Origin: Thoreauomyces humboldtii
Taxonomy: Eukaryota > Chytridiomycota > Chytridiomycetes > Spizellomycetales > Powellomycetaceae
NCBI GenBank assembly: GCA_027596035.1
Contig: JADGJA010000006.1
Span: forward strand, 1-64,000
Direction: 5' to 3'
DNA: 64,000 nucleotides
The notes beneath the pieces are model-generated. The model was not told the DNA's origin, did not search any database, and saw only the letters and a list, made by a program, of their open reading frames with translations. Below, piece after piece: positions 38,820 to 48,449 of this stretch. How positions within the stretch are numbered: the first letter of the stretch is position 1; each line of letters starts with the position of its first letter. Position numbers and translations under genes: made by a program.

Positions 38820-39122
38820 TTTCTTGGCACACACGCGGATGTACATAATGTAATTTTTGGAGCTTCTTGAAACGACAAACTATGGCGAATTTTATCATTC
38901 CTCTGAGGTTCTGAAGGCGGAGAACATTATATAGGACGACACTACTGTCGTGACCATGCTGTCTTCGAATGCCATGGCCCTCTTTCGTTGTCTAGCATGG
39001 CTGACTTGAGCGCAGGTAACCGAAGATTAAGAAAGTGTTGATTAACGGTCCCAAAAAGGATTGAAGAGAAATAGAAATGTACAGAAGTAGTAACGAGGAG
39101 TAGCAGAAGAGTAACGGCAAAG
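38820..39122. other. Convergent intergenic DNAH1/GDT1
   Basis: 303 bases between two stop codons of convergent genes, holding their 3' UTRs. No gene, repeat or obvious terminator-like element was seen. Confidence 0.6.
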
Positions 39123-39986
39123 TCAGCGTTTCATTGTCGACGGCCCGGGATCAGACACAGAGTGTAAGCCCATGGCCTCCTTGAGCGCGACCACCCCGAA
39201 TATGATGAATAAAATGGCTCCAGCAAGAGTTACTTCGGAAGAGCAAGAAAAGAAGGTTAGAAGCTGAGGCAAAGTTCTGTTGGTGGGCCCGGTTCCTGAC
39301 AGGCACTTACTTGTCCTCACGCTGATGCGACTGGCCAAAAGACGCCCACCAATGACGGCCACAGCGGTACATATCGAATGTCCAGCGAGACTTCCCACCG
39401 AGACCCACCAAAAGTCTTCCGCTCCCGCCAGCGCCACCGTGGCGATCTGACTGCGATCCCCCCATTCCGCCAAAAACGTCAACACGAACCCCTCCACCCA
39501 TATTGGACTCGTGATCCGTGAAAAGAGATTCTTGACGCCCCTTCCCCACTGCCCATGTTGTTGACCATCCTCTGGCTTCAGTCCACCTCCTTCCAAGGCT
39601 TCCGCCATCTCCACATCTTCCTTTTCGTCCAACTCAGCAGCAACCTCCTTCAACTCCTCCTGACACTCTGTCCCCGTCATCGTCCTCACGTCGTTGAGCA
39701 TTCTCACGCCGAATACGAGGAAGAGGACGGCCGCGCTCAGCTGCGTGTACTTTTTGGAGATGAAAAGAGGAGCAAGGGTTCCCAGGGACGCTGACAGAAC
39801 CGTCATGACGGCGAGGGCGGATATGGCGGATGAGAAGACCAGGAGACGTGGGTTCTTCATTGCTAATATTGCGGCGATGAAGAACGTCTTGTCCCCAATC
39901 TCAGATAACAGGATTATGGAGAAACTCATCAAGAAAGACTTGAGGTGACAAACTTGAGAGCTAGGTTTTCGTTCTTTGTGATTCAT
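39123..39986 (-). CDS. GDT1: GDT1/TMEM165 family Mn2+/Ca2+:H+ exchanger
   Basis: Gdt1/TMEM165 moves Mn2+ and Ca2+ into the Golgi (or vacuole) in exchange for protons and supports glycosylation enzymes. Two exons (39986..39311 and 39232..39123, intron GTAAGT...GAAG) give 261 residues. The two family signatures ExGD(K/R)(T/S) are both present: LLSEIGDKTFFIAA (first helix bundle) and LAEWGDRSQIATVAL (second). Six hydrophobic helices are arranged 3+3 around an acidic loop (LDEKEDVEMAEALEGG), as in the family. No cleavable signal peptide is evident, so the N-terminus may be incomplete or the start lies elsewhere. The open frame also runs through the intron, but skipping it restores RT(I)TLAGAILF, the conserved order. 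Confidence 0.93.
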   Translation of the reverse strand: MNHKERKPSSQVCHLKSFLMSFSIILLSEIGDKTFFIAAILAMKNPRLLVFSSAISALAVMTVLSASLGTLAPLFISKKYTQLSAAVLFLVFGVRMLNDVRTMTGTECQEELKEVAAELDEKEDVEMAEALEGGGLKPEDGQQHGQWGRGVKNLFSRITSPIWVEGFVLTFLAEWGDRSQIATVALAGAEDFWWVSVGSLAGHSICTAVAVIGGRLLASRISVRTSKCLSGTGPTNRTLPQLLTFFSCSSEVTLAGAILFIIFGVVALKEAMGLHSVSDPGPSTMKR

Positions 39987-40390
39987 CTATCTCGCACCTG
40001 AAGACCAGACTTTGACGGAGACTCCGAGACTGGCTCAGATGGATCGGCTGGCAGCATGGGGTATGAGTGGGCCTCCAGGCGCCCCGCTTGCTGTGGACAG
40101 AGGATGCCCCAAGTTTAATAAGTTAACTTGTCCGAGCTTCGTCCATGGAGAACATTCCTCCACGCTCAAACTTACAGGAGACTCCATATTTTATGCTTCG
40201 ATCGCCCGCACAAAGATTTTATGAAGAAGAACTGTATTTAAAACGAAGGCTGTGGTCACGATGCATTGGGAATGCGAAACGCGTCTTGACGCACCGCCGT
40301 TGAAGGTTGAATGGTTGGTTGGGTTACGGTAGGGTTACGATAGGGTTACGGGAGTACGCAGTGCGAGGAATATACCAGATCGTTCCCAAC
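39987..40390. other. Intergenic: GDT1 promoter, JmjC-gene 3' end
   Basis: 404 bases with no gene. Apart from the 11-base tandem repeat at 40318-40353, I see no structure. Confidence 0.5.
40318..40353 (+). repeat. Three tandem 11-base units, GGGTTACGRTA
   Basis: The motif GGGTTACGGTA, GGGTTACGATA, GGGTTACGGGA occurs three times at an 11-base period. The period is close to one helical turn, so a protein-binding array is possible. It superficially resembles telomeric repeats but is not TTAGGG. Confidence 0.8.
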
Positions 40391-41776
40391 TTACTCATCA
40401 GCTTCGGGAAAAAGGCTCAATTTGATGCCCAACCAAGCGTTGTTCCAGTAGTCGTCCTTGTAACATTGCTTGAAACTCTTCTTCGTGGGAGGAGCAAGCC
40501 AATGGTTCAGAGCCATATGAGGCTTGTCGCCCTCCGCGTTCGACGAAGAGACCTCATGGAACCAGCCAGCGGGAAGGTATAGAGCATCGCCGGCGTTCAG
40601 GGTAAATGTGCAGCGGGTTGCTTTCGCGAGCAAAGGAAATTCGGGTGACGGCTCGTTCGCCGTGAGGACCGATGTTGGTATGCGGGAGAAAGAAGGCGGT
40701 GGTAGCTTCTTGCCATCGGCTTCTTCCGGAACGTCGAGCTTTGCTTTCTTTGCCGGATGAGAGACTGTGTCAGGGAGCTCCCTGGTGGAATAGCCGACGG
40801 GTGGATCGTCCAGATACTCCCCGTCGATGGGGTTGGAAAGCGCAGTGAGGACGTCCTCGAGTCTCTCCTTGGCGGCGCAGATCTCTGCCACGCTGCCATC
40901 TGCCTCCTCCACCTGCCACATGTCGTGTTCAGCGAGTCGCAGCTTGTACTCGAGGACATCCCGACAGTTTGCGCCGTCATCTCGAAATCCCTTCTCGTAG
41001 TGAACTGAAATTATGTACTTTGACGTAAGCACTTTGGTCGTCATTCACAATGCGAGGTTGTGACGTTTCACGATACCATATCCATTGGGAGCGACGCGCA
41101 GGACGGACCCATGCAAATACATCTTGTCCGCATCCTTCGGGGAAAAGATAGTGAACTGCTTTCGACCTTCCAATAGCGTGTAAAGGTTGTCTTGGAAGTC
41201 GTGATGCAGGGTCGAAGAGGTAGGCGTTTGGCTTGAGCCAAGCCACAGGTTCATGGTCTGGGGAATCAGCGGTCCCAACAGTGCTGGTCGCAGATCGATG
41301 TCGGATAGCAGGGGAGCGAGCGGCGCGGGTAAAAACTCGGCTAACGCGGCTTTCACGTCTTCGCTGTTGTCTTCATCCTCATCCTCCTCGTCTTCCTCTT
41401 CCTCCTCTTCTTCGTCCGTTTTTCCTTTCTTGGCAGGAACCTTGTACTGGGTGGTCAGGTACAGGTTGCCTCCGCCAACGTTCGCGAGGAAGTCGGCAAA
41501 GGACATTTTGAGTCGCTCGCCTCCGGAACCGAAACCGCCGGTCCCAGAGACGTCCCGCTGCTCCACCTGCACCTCCTCGGCCCCGGCGACTTGAGTAAGG
41601 TAGTCTGAGGACCATTTTGCGCGAAGGTCCTCCCCGAATGGGGAGATCACGCAGGGTGTCCTTGTGGAGACATATTTATTGAAAAAGTCTTGAGGGGTGA
41701 TGGAAGATGCCGATATGCGAGATGGAGACCAGGAAGCCGCCGGATGGAAACCCTTGTATCCGTTCTTCATTGTCAT
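40391..41776 (-). CDS. JmjC/cupin-8 2-oxoglutarate oxygenase
   Basis: A probable Fe(II)/2-oxoglutarate-dependent hydroxylase of the small JmjC (cupin_8; JMJD7/HSPBAP1-like) group. Exons 41776..41077 and 41004..40391, joined at TATG|GTATCG...TTTCAG|TTCAC, give 437 residues. The N-terminal part shows GFHPAASWSPSRISASSITP and FFNKYVSTRTPCVISPF, the usual entry strand. The iron-binding HxD is in LHHDFQDNLYTLLEGRKQF, and the distal His is in LNAGDALYLPAGWFHEV. Between them is an insert of about 110 residues rich in Pro, Lys and Glu. An uninterrupted Glu/Asp run (about 41365-41420) precedes the catalytic barrel. The substrate cannot be deduced. Start ATG 41776, with a second in-frame ATG at 41770. 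Confidence 0.87.
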
Positions 41777-42053
41777 GCCTGCCGGTCAAATGGGTGCTTC
41801 GGGAGATGGTTGAAGGACCAGTTGGGGAATGTGGATCATACCTACGTGTAGGTACCGTATTCCTGTTTTCCTCCGAGTCCGTGGTGACGTTTTTTCCCGC
41901 CGCTCGCAAGGTTTCGAACGTTCGTTGGACCATTCCTCCTTATTCCCACACTTTTTGGATATAGTAGAGCCCGATAAACCCTTGCTCCTATCGTTCCTTT
42001 GTCCTTCGTCGACTCTCCTCCCAAGTTCTCCTATCGTTGCGCCTGCCATCATC
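41777..42053. promoter_or_regulatory. Divergent promoter, JmjC gene / DHHC gene
   Basis: 277 bases between two divergent start codons. No TATA box or other recognisable motif; assigned by position. Confidence 0.4.
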
Positions 42054-43447
42054 ATGTACCAGTATATAGGCTGTACCCGGAGACGGTGTATCAAAGCGGT
42101 CGGTACCCTCCCAGTCGGTTTGGTGGTGCTGATCATAGGTGAGCTACTGTACATATTTGAGAAAATAGCTCCGCTCTCAGCGCAACTCATCTTTTCCCAG
42201 CTTGGAGCTACTATGCATACGTCTTCAGCTTCCTCTCCGGCGTGATTTTTCCTGCCACCGGCGCACTAGGAGGTAGACGACCGTTTCGCTTATCCCTCCT
42301 ACGACGTTCCGCTCACTGACCTGTGAAACCCTTTTAGTCCTGTATGCGCTCGTATACCACTTTTTGCTCATCATGTTCGCAGTCAGTTATTACCTGGTGG
42401 TGTACACGTCACCCGGCCGCCCTGTCGAGCAGCCCGACGAAAGCGATGTTCCCGTCGTGGTCGACATGCCATCATCAGATAACTTCAGGGGCGGACCGCC
42501 GCCTCTGATGAGCATAAGAGGAGGGGATGAAGACATGCTTCCCTTTGCCCGTGGAGGGCCGGTCGATCGTGGCTACGACGATGTCGCGCTTCACCGTGAT
42601 GATACGATTGCGCACGAGATGCGGTCGACGTCTCAACCGGTAGAGGTGAAGAGGGACGGAGGGCGACGGTTTTGCAACAAATGCAACAATGGAAAACCGG
42701 ACCGAACGCACCATTGTGGAATTTGCGGACAGTACGTTATGGCTTCCTTGCTGTTGGGAGCCATGAAAATCGCTGACAACACTTGTCTTGGACAGTTGCG
42801 TGCTGAAACTAGATCATCACTGCCCATGGGTGAACAATTGCGTGGGTTTCGCAAACTACAAGTACTTTTGTAAGTGAAGTTAAAGACTTTGTTCCGGGAA
42901 GCACCGCCAGATTTCGAACGCTATGGCCGATTCTCTATTTTAGTTCTTTTTCTCCTTTACCTAGAGCTATATTGCTTGTTTATCTTTGCGACCCTTGCAT
43001 CACGTATTACCAACGCTAACGACTTCTTCATGGTAAGCCGCATCTCTGGTGGCTCTATACGAAACTCTTTCCCCTCTGTCTGACTTGGTCGTATCACAGG
43101 GGATCGGAGCGATGGGGTTCCAATGTCTTATGGCTTTCATTATGTCGGGCGTGTTTTCCATATGCTTGGCCGTTTTCCTTGGCGTCCACCTTCAGCTAGC
43201 CCTCGTCAACAAATCAACGATTGAATCGATGGAGGGAGATCGCCGCATTCGGCGACCAGAAGGCGACGCTTCGGGCTCCACCACCCAGGCCAAGAACCTA
43301 TACAATCTCGGGATGGCGCAGAACTGGCGTCAAGTTTTTGGAAACGACTGGACTTTGTGGTTCGTTCCCGTTCCGACAACCTTGGGCGACGGACACACCT
43401 TTCCTTTCAATCGGGAGGTATATCGGCAGCTGCTTGCCGATGCATAG
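42054..43447 (+). CDS. DHHC-type protein S-palmitoyltransferase
   Basis: An integral membrane enzyme that attaches palmitate to cysteines of target proteins. About six exons are joined by short introns. Two N-terminal helices ([15 protein letters not shown] and a second near 42210-42260) precede a long polar loop. The DHHC cysteine-rich domain begins [20 protein letters not shown], crosses an intron (ACA|GTACGT...ACAG|TTGC), and continues [21 protein letters not shown] at about 42795-42870. Two more helices follow, then [12 protein letters not shown] (position of the TTxE motif, here STIE) and a tail [16 protein letters not shown] with the NxxQVFG-like PaCCT end. The final [12 protein letters not shown] also fits Pfa3/ZDHHC2-15 relatives. 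Target membrane is unknown; vacuole or Golgi is the inference from that resemblance. Confidence 0.92.
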
Positions 43448-43671
43448 ATAGAGCGTAGTGTTCGGTCGCTACTGGTGGTATTTAATACATGTACAGGCGT
43501 GGGTTTTTGGTTTATGGGTTCCCAACTCTTTTCTCACCCACTTCAAAGACCACCGTGCCACGGTGGGATGAGTCATGAGAACTGTGCCACGAGACGCATC
43601 AAGAGATGAGAACTGAGTCATCTCAACCTCTCGCTGTAATTAATTGTATTTCGACATTTCACTTCCCAGCA

Positions 43672-44804
43672 ATGACCATCTTCCGCCCGTGCATTGACCT
43701 CCACGAGGGCCAGGTCAAGCAGATTGTCGGTGCCTCACTGTCTTCAACCGACACTTCTTCGAAACTCCGCACCAATTTCGTCGCCGTGTAAGCTGGCTTT
43801 CCCACCTTCGTGTAGCTAGTCCTCGAGTTAAGACTCCCTTGCAGCCTTCCGCCTTCGCACTATGCGGAAACATATCGCGAGCACGATCTTCGTGGAGCAC
43901 ATGTCATCAAGTTAGGAGCGGGAAACGATGACGCTGCAAGGGAGGCCCTGGCGGCCTGGCCGAAGGGTCTGCAGGTTGGAGGAGGCATCACGATAGATAA
44001 TGCCCAGATGTGGCTGGACGCGGGAGCCGACAAGGTTTGGCTCGTAGTTCATATCCTGCTGATGGGTATTCTAAGCTTTTTCGTTATTCTGGGCTTCAGG
44101 TTATCGTGACGAGTTGGCTGTTTCCCGACGCAAAGTTCAGCTTGTCCCGTTTAGAAAGACTCTCGGCAGCGATCGGGAAGGAATCATTAGTCGTCGACGT
44201 GAGGTTGCAAAGTTCCTGCCGGCATTCCTCCATTTCAAGGACGCGACGTACTGATATGTGTCGTAGCTGCAAACGGGTCGCTGCAAGATGGGTGGTAGCC
44301 ATGGACAAATGGCAGACGCTGACGGACACGGAAGTCGACGAAGGTGCGAGCAACAGGGCCAGGGGCAAGCTATGAACCGAGAACTGAAAAGCTCATCTGC
44401 TCTTGTTTCATGCAGAGACGCTCGCACTGGTGGCTGGTCACTGCAGCGAGTTTCTCGTCCACGCTGCCGACGTCGAGGGCCTCTGTGCAGGCGTCGATGA
44501 GGAGCTCGTACAACGTTTGGGAGAATGGTGCTCGATCCCATGCACATATGCCGGTGGTGGCAAGGAGCTTGCAGATCTGAAGCTGGTCGAGCGACTTTCC
44601 CACGGGAAGGTTGACCTCACGTTCGGCAGGTGAGTCGTGGGGCAGTCTCCTCATCCCGAGGCAGTTTCACACCAGATATATGTTCCTGAACCCGTTCGAG
44701 CCAGCGCATTGGACATGTTCGGCGGGAGTGGGGTCAAGTTTGCGGAGTGCGTGGAGTGGAACAAGAAGCAAGGACGAAGCACGAGGACCATCCCGGCTTC
44801 GTAG
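43672..44804 (+). CDS. HIS6: HIS6, ProFAR isomerase of histidine synthesis
   Basis: Converts ProFAR to PRFAR, the fourth step of histidine biosynthesis, in the cytosol. The TIM-barrel protein begins [20 protein letters not shown], whose Asp in CIDLH is the first catalytic base. Later exons encode [94 protein letters not shown] and [14 protein letters not shown]. The last exon is SALDMFGG...ECVEWNK, ending at TAG 44802. Exons are short, with about six introns. The sequence follows the eukaryotic HIS6 type rather than bacterial HisA (WQT and VHAADVEG blocks). One donor (VVDV, AG|GTTGCA near 44204) is non-ideal but is the only one that keeps frame. Confidence 0.94.
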
Positions 44805-44917
44805 ACGGGCTCCTTGTCAAGACTTCTAGAATCCCAATGGCCAGTGTCCCTCGAGAGTTGATCTATAGAAAAATCCGACACGGCGTGCGCCTCCCACATT
44901 GTCAGTGGCGACGGTAG

Positions 44918-45734
44918 ATGCACGGAAGGGCCATCGAAAACGACTCTTGCCGGAGCGCATACCCCTTTTCACCTTTGGTTGTCGATATGTACCTGCGCCC
45001 GCACAGGACCTGAACCGTAAATGTGGCTCTTGGTAAGTCTTTATCCTCGATGATCGCTGGCCTTGCGTCTACACAGCTGGGAAGATCGCTGGTTGAGCAG
45101 GGAAACCCCCAGCCTGCACCTGAGCTTTCTTTTTGACGCACATCAAAGCAGGTCTGCACTGTGAGTAAAGACAGTGCCGCGGTTGAGAGGGCTTTACTGG
45201 GAAGTGGCAGACAACATCGATTGGGCAAGAGGTTGTGTCAGCTGCTCTATGCGAAATGTATCCTTCAGAAGTCGGTGGTGAAGTACCTGGGAACCCTGAG
45301 GGTCTGTCCTCTCATGCTCCCCCGGTCTGATACGGGTTGCTGGAGAGGGTTCGTCACTTCTGTCCGGCCACTGTACGTCCTGCATCCTTTTCGCTTGCCT
45401 TGTGTATGAAGAACATTGAAAGTTCGATTGGACAGCTGTTGCCCCCACAATAGCAGAAGACTTTGTGAAGACATATGAGTCGAACATTGCCCTGCCAAGA
45501 GGCTTCCCCTGGCATAAGAGTATGGGCATCGATGCTCGCCTCTTTAGGGATGACTTCCGCCTCGTCGAAAGTTGCAAGCGACTGGGACTCTGGCTGCATG
45601 AGTCGCTTTTTACCGTCACTTACGGACTCGATGGGGTTAGCGTTATGTTTGCACCGACTTTTGACCCACCGACTGCGCACATGGTACTGTACGGAGCCTG
45701 CTGTGCAAGGGAGGGGAGTGACGACGGATGGTAA
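44918..45734 (+). CDS. Possible unrecognised multi-exon gene
   Basis: Three protein-like stretches lie in order on the plus strand: about 44918-45010 (MHGRAIENDSCRSAYPFSP), about 45149-45285 (SKDSAAVERALLGSGRQHR) and about 45459-45734 (FPWHKSMGIDARLFRDDFRL, ending EGSDDGW before TAA 45732). AG acceptors precede the second (CAAAGCAG) and third (ATAGCAG). I cannot confirm all donor sites and recognise no family, so this is a tentative call based on amino-acid composition. The rest of 44805-46211 holds no other candidate. Confidence 0.28.
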
Positions 45735-45822
45735 GGGCATCCGGCCGCAGGAAAGGCCAGACGAGGAGGCGAGAAGGATGATATGGTACCAGGTGCTCGG
45801 ATCTTTTCGGAGGCTGGGTGCT

Positions 45823-45847
45823 CCTTTTCCTTTTCCTTTTCCTTTTT
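45823..45847. repeat. (CCTTTT)n short tandem repeat
   Basis: Four hexamer units of CCTTTT in 25 bases. It is the first of three short tandem arrays within 260 bases upstream of the gene at 46212. Confidence 0.9.
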
Positions 45848-45871
45848 GGGCAGCCACTGGGGCGTGCGGCT

Positions 45872-45907
45872 GCCGCCGTTGCCGTTGCCGTTACCGTTAC
45901 CGCCGCC
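45872..45907. repeat. (GCCGTT/ACCGTT)n short tandem repeat
   Basis: Imperfect hexamer array of GCCGTT units drifting to ACCGTT, flanked by GCCGCC. Confidence 0.85.
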
Positions 45908-46055
45908 CTTTGTTTTGTGTTTTTGTGCTCTTTCCTTGTTTATTTACTCTCGGTTCCTCTCGACAATCGACAACTTTCTTGGGCCTGGCGAAGAAGGCTG
46001 CCTCACGTTTCCGTCACATTCTGGCACACACACCACCTCTCTTTCTCGGGAATAC

Positions 46056-46080
46056 ACAGTACAGTACAGTACAGTACAGT
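46056..46080. repeat. (ACAGT)5 pentanucleotide repeat
   Basis: Five perfect tandem ACAGT units 131 bases upstream of the proposed ATG at 46212, probably in promoter or 5' UTR. Confidence 0.97.
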
Positions 46081-46211
46081 TGCCGTCTCCGTCTCAAACC
46101 CACCCGAGTTACCCTCCAACGCATCTGCCCCCGGGCCCATCTTGAAAGAGCTCCAGCTGCCCGTACTACTAGAACTACTGCACAAGAAGTTTCCCAGCTC
46201 TCCTGCCATAA

Positions 46212-47604
46212 ATGTCGCAGAAACGCCAACGGGTGGAAACGTTGCAAACCGCAGAAGCGTCCGAGGAGGAGGCGCTTGAGGTTGTTCGAGCCAGCGGCAT
46301 GCTATCGGAGGAGCAAAAGGCACTGTTGTCCACTCAAGAGATCTTCAGCAGCCCCCAAGGTCCATACTTGCTAGTATGGATGATGGGTCAGTGCAACGTC
46401 TCCTTGGATATGCTGAGGAAAGCGCGAGGTAGGCCGAAGGATTTTCAGATTGGCGTTAGATTACCACCCCCTCGCTGACGCCTTTGCTGTCGTTTAGATG
46501 TTTGCATTGACAAGTCCTTTTCGGACTGCAAGTATGCCGACATGGCACCGCTATTCGGACTGAAACCCAGAGGAAAGGGGTTCGACATCCCTTCTTTTCC
46601 TCCTTCGAAGTGCCGGATCCCGTTGTCGGTGTGGCAGGCCATCTTGGACGGCATGGATCAACTTGAAAATGAAATAGGAAGTTTCGACGCTCACGAGAAT
46701 GTGCAAGCAAAGTCACAGTGGACAGCGGCGGTAAGCTTTACGAGGTCCAAGTATATGGTTAGCAATGAACTGACGGATTGGTATGTAGTGGTTTAGGCCG
46801 CTGGTTGCCATGTTCGAATCACGCATCCTCAACCGCCCCGAGAAGACTATCGTCGGCAACCGTACGCGTGGCGGGCGGGTAGAGCTGCAATACTGCTTGC
46901 AGGGGCAGTGCCTTCTCGTTGTAATTGTGGTGAAGACACTTGGAGATTCTATGGCTGCTCTCGATGCAATGGCACAGCTTATCGCTGAGCTCGATGGTAA
47001 CGTTTGATGCATTATCAAAAGTTGATGACTCCTGGTTTATTCACTTGTCATCCTTCAGCTGCTGACTTCTGCAATCGCAAGGCGGCTCTCGCCATTCCAG
47101 TCGTCAAGGGCATTTTGACTGACGGTCGCTACTTCCGCTTTGTGAACTTTGAAGACGGAAAGATTACCAGATCTCCTCACATCGCTACGCAATTCTCTGA
47201 TCATGAGACGACCGCAACGTCAATAAAGCCAAGTAAGTGCCCGGAGCCAGTTCCCTCTTCCTGCGACCCCTCATCTTTCCTTCCTTTAGTCTGTGAGATG
47301 TTTTTTGCGTGTCTGTTAGAAGGATGGGTGCACGGGCTTCGCGCCTTCCACGCCCGCTCGCAGGTGCGCACAATCATTCTCCACTGCTCTGACCCTCTTT
47401 TGATCTATCACTTTGCAGCGACGGGAGACCATGGAAGGGGTTCGACGGCCTTCGGCTACAGATTGGGACAGTGCATGTGTCGCTGCCACGAATGCTCTCA
47501 AGGTCGCCAGCAACCTGAAACCTGCTGATAAAGCCCAGCAAGCAGTAGAGACCATTGGCTATATCCAGCAAAGGTACACATGCACTGTCCCATTCTGTAG
47601 CTGA
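46212..47604 (+). CDS. Unrecognised protein with a degenerate nuclease-like core
   Basis: Exons begin at 46212 (MSQKRQRVETLQTAEASEEE), about 46499 (VCIDKSFSDCKYADMAPLFG) and about 46797 (RPLVAMFESRILNRPEKTI, then VELQYCLQGQCLLVVIVVKT, then ALDAMAQLIAELD). Two more start near 47059 (AADFCNRKAALAIPVVKGIL, then TDGRYFRFVNFEDGK) and about 47417 (RRETMEGVRRPSATDWDSAC to about 47573). The strand-Lys-helix-'TDG..F.F' order resembles the PD-(D/E)XK-like cores common in fungal accessory proteins. The acidic residue expected before VKT is Val here, so catalysis is doubtful. The last exon begins inside repeat copy A, and the frame stops at 47602 inside copy B, so the 3' end may be truncated by the repeat. 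Function unknown; low confidence in the fold. Confidence 0.5.
47305..47480 (+). repeat. Inverted-repeat array, copy A (176 bases)
   Basis: Copy A runs from TTGCGTGTCTGTT to CAGTGCATGTGT. It is nearly identical to the reverse complement of copy B and to the shorter copy C. Its right part holds the acceptor and first codons of the last exon of the neighbouring gene, so A is probably the parental copy. Confidence 0.93.
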
Positions 47605-47751
47605 AGGCCGTCGAACCCCTTCCATGGTCTCCCGTCGCTGCAAAGTGATACATCAAAAGAGGGTCAGAGCAGTGGAGAATGATTGTGCGCACCTGCGAGT
47701 GGGCGTGGAAGGCGCGAAGCCCGTGCACCCATCCTTCCAACAGACACGCAA
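47576..47751 (-). repeat. Inverted-repeat array, copy B (176 bases, inverted)
   Basis: Reverse complement of copy A over the same 176-base length, with only a few mismatches (for example GTATCA for CTATCA, and CTTCAGC for CTTCGGC). A 95-base spacer separates it from A, so A and B can form a long hairpin. It begins right after the CCAGCAAAG|GTACAC donor-like point of the neighbouring exon. Confidence 0.93.
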
Positions 47752-47886
47752 CTTCGCTTCCTCCACGCCCACTCGCAGGTGCGCACAATTCCACTGCTCT
47801 GACCCTCCTCTGATCTATCACTTTGCAAGGACGGGAGACCATGGAAGGGGTTCGACGGCCTTCGGCTACAGAATGGGACACTGTAT
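47752..47886 (+). repeat. Inverted-repeat array, copy C (~135 bases, direct to A)
   Basis: Direct-orientation copy, truncated at its left end and lacking six bases (CATTCT) present in A and B. It abuts B. Pairing of B with C leaves a loop of only about 32 bases, so the two can extrude as a near-perfect hairpin. Confidence 0.9.
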
Positions 47887-48449
47887 CGTTTAGGGCTTTT
47901 GCAGGGATTTTGGCTATCGACAGTCCTCTGATATTTGGTTTGTGAATGTAGCGTACAAGTGGTCCTCAGGTTCCGGCAGGACGGCCCATACCACCAATCA
48001 GCCGCGGATCAGTTGGATTGAGTTCTTACTCAAAGCAATCGTCTTTTGAAGAAAGTAATCCTAATTTTATGAATGAAAAGCACGGGCGTGTTCTGGTAAC
48101 CAGAACCACAAGGAATGCAATACATGTTTGGCTCTTTGCTTCGTTAAACATGCCTGAAGGTAGCTTTAACCGTCTCGAAGACCTCGACAGACGCAACAGC
48201 TCGAGGCTTATGCGTGTTGCGGAGGTCTGGGAAAGGGTTAGAGAGACATCGCGAGAATGCGGCCGCGCATCTGCTGAGAAGTTCTCAGGCTATCCGCAGT
48301 GTGGAGACTTCCGTTTGTTCGAGCATTGCCACATCGATGGTTGCTACATCGATGGCGTCGGCGGCTAGTAGCTGTCTACTGCACTTGCGGAGAAGCCTTT
48401 TACAACGCTTCGGAAAGCGGCGACCGAAGAAACCGAGCAGATGTTTCGT

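Noticed and set aside
47498..47881. Minus-strand open frames across the inverted repeats
   Set aside because: They arise because copy B is the inverted copy of an exon; not independent genes.
48018..48368. 116-residue plus-strand open frame
   Set aside because: No recognisable features, no splice context and poor initiation context; not distinguishable from chance.
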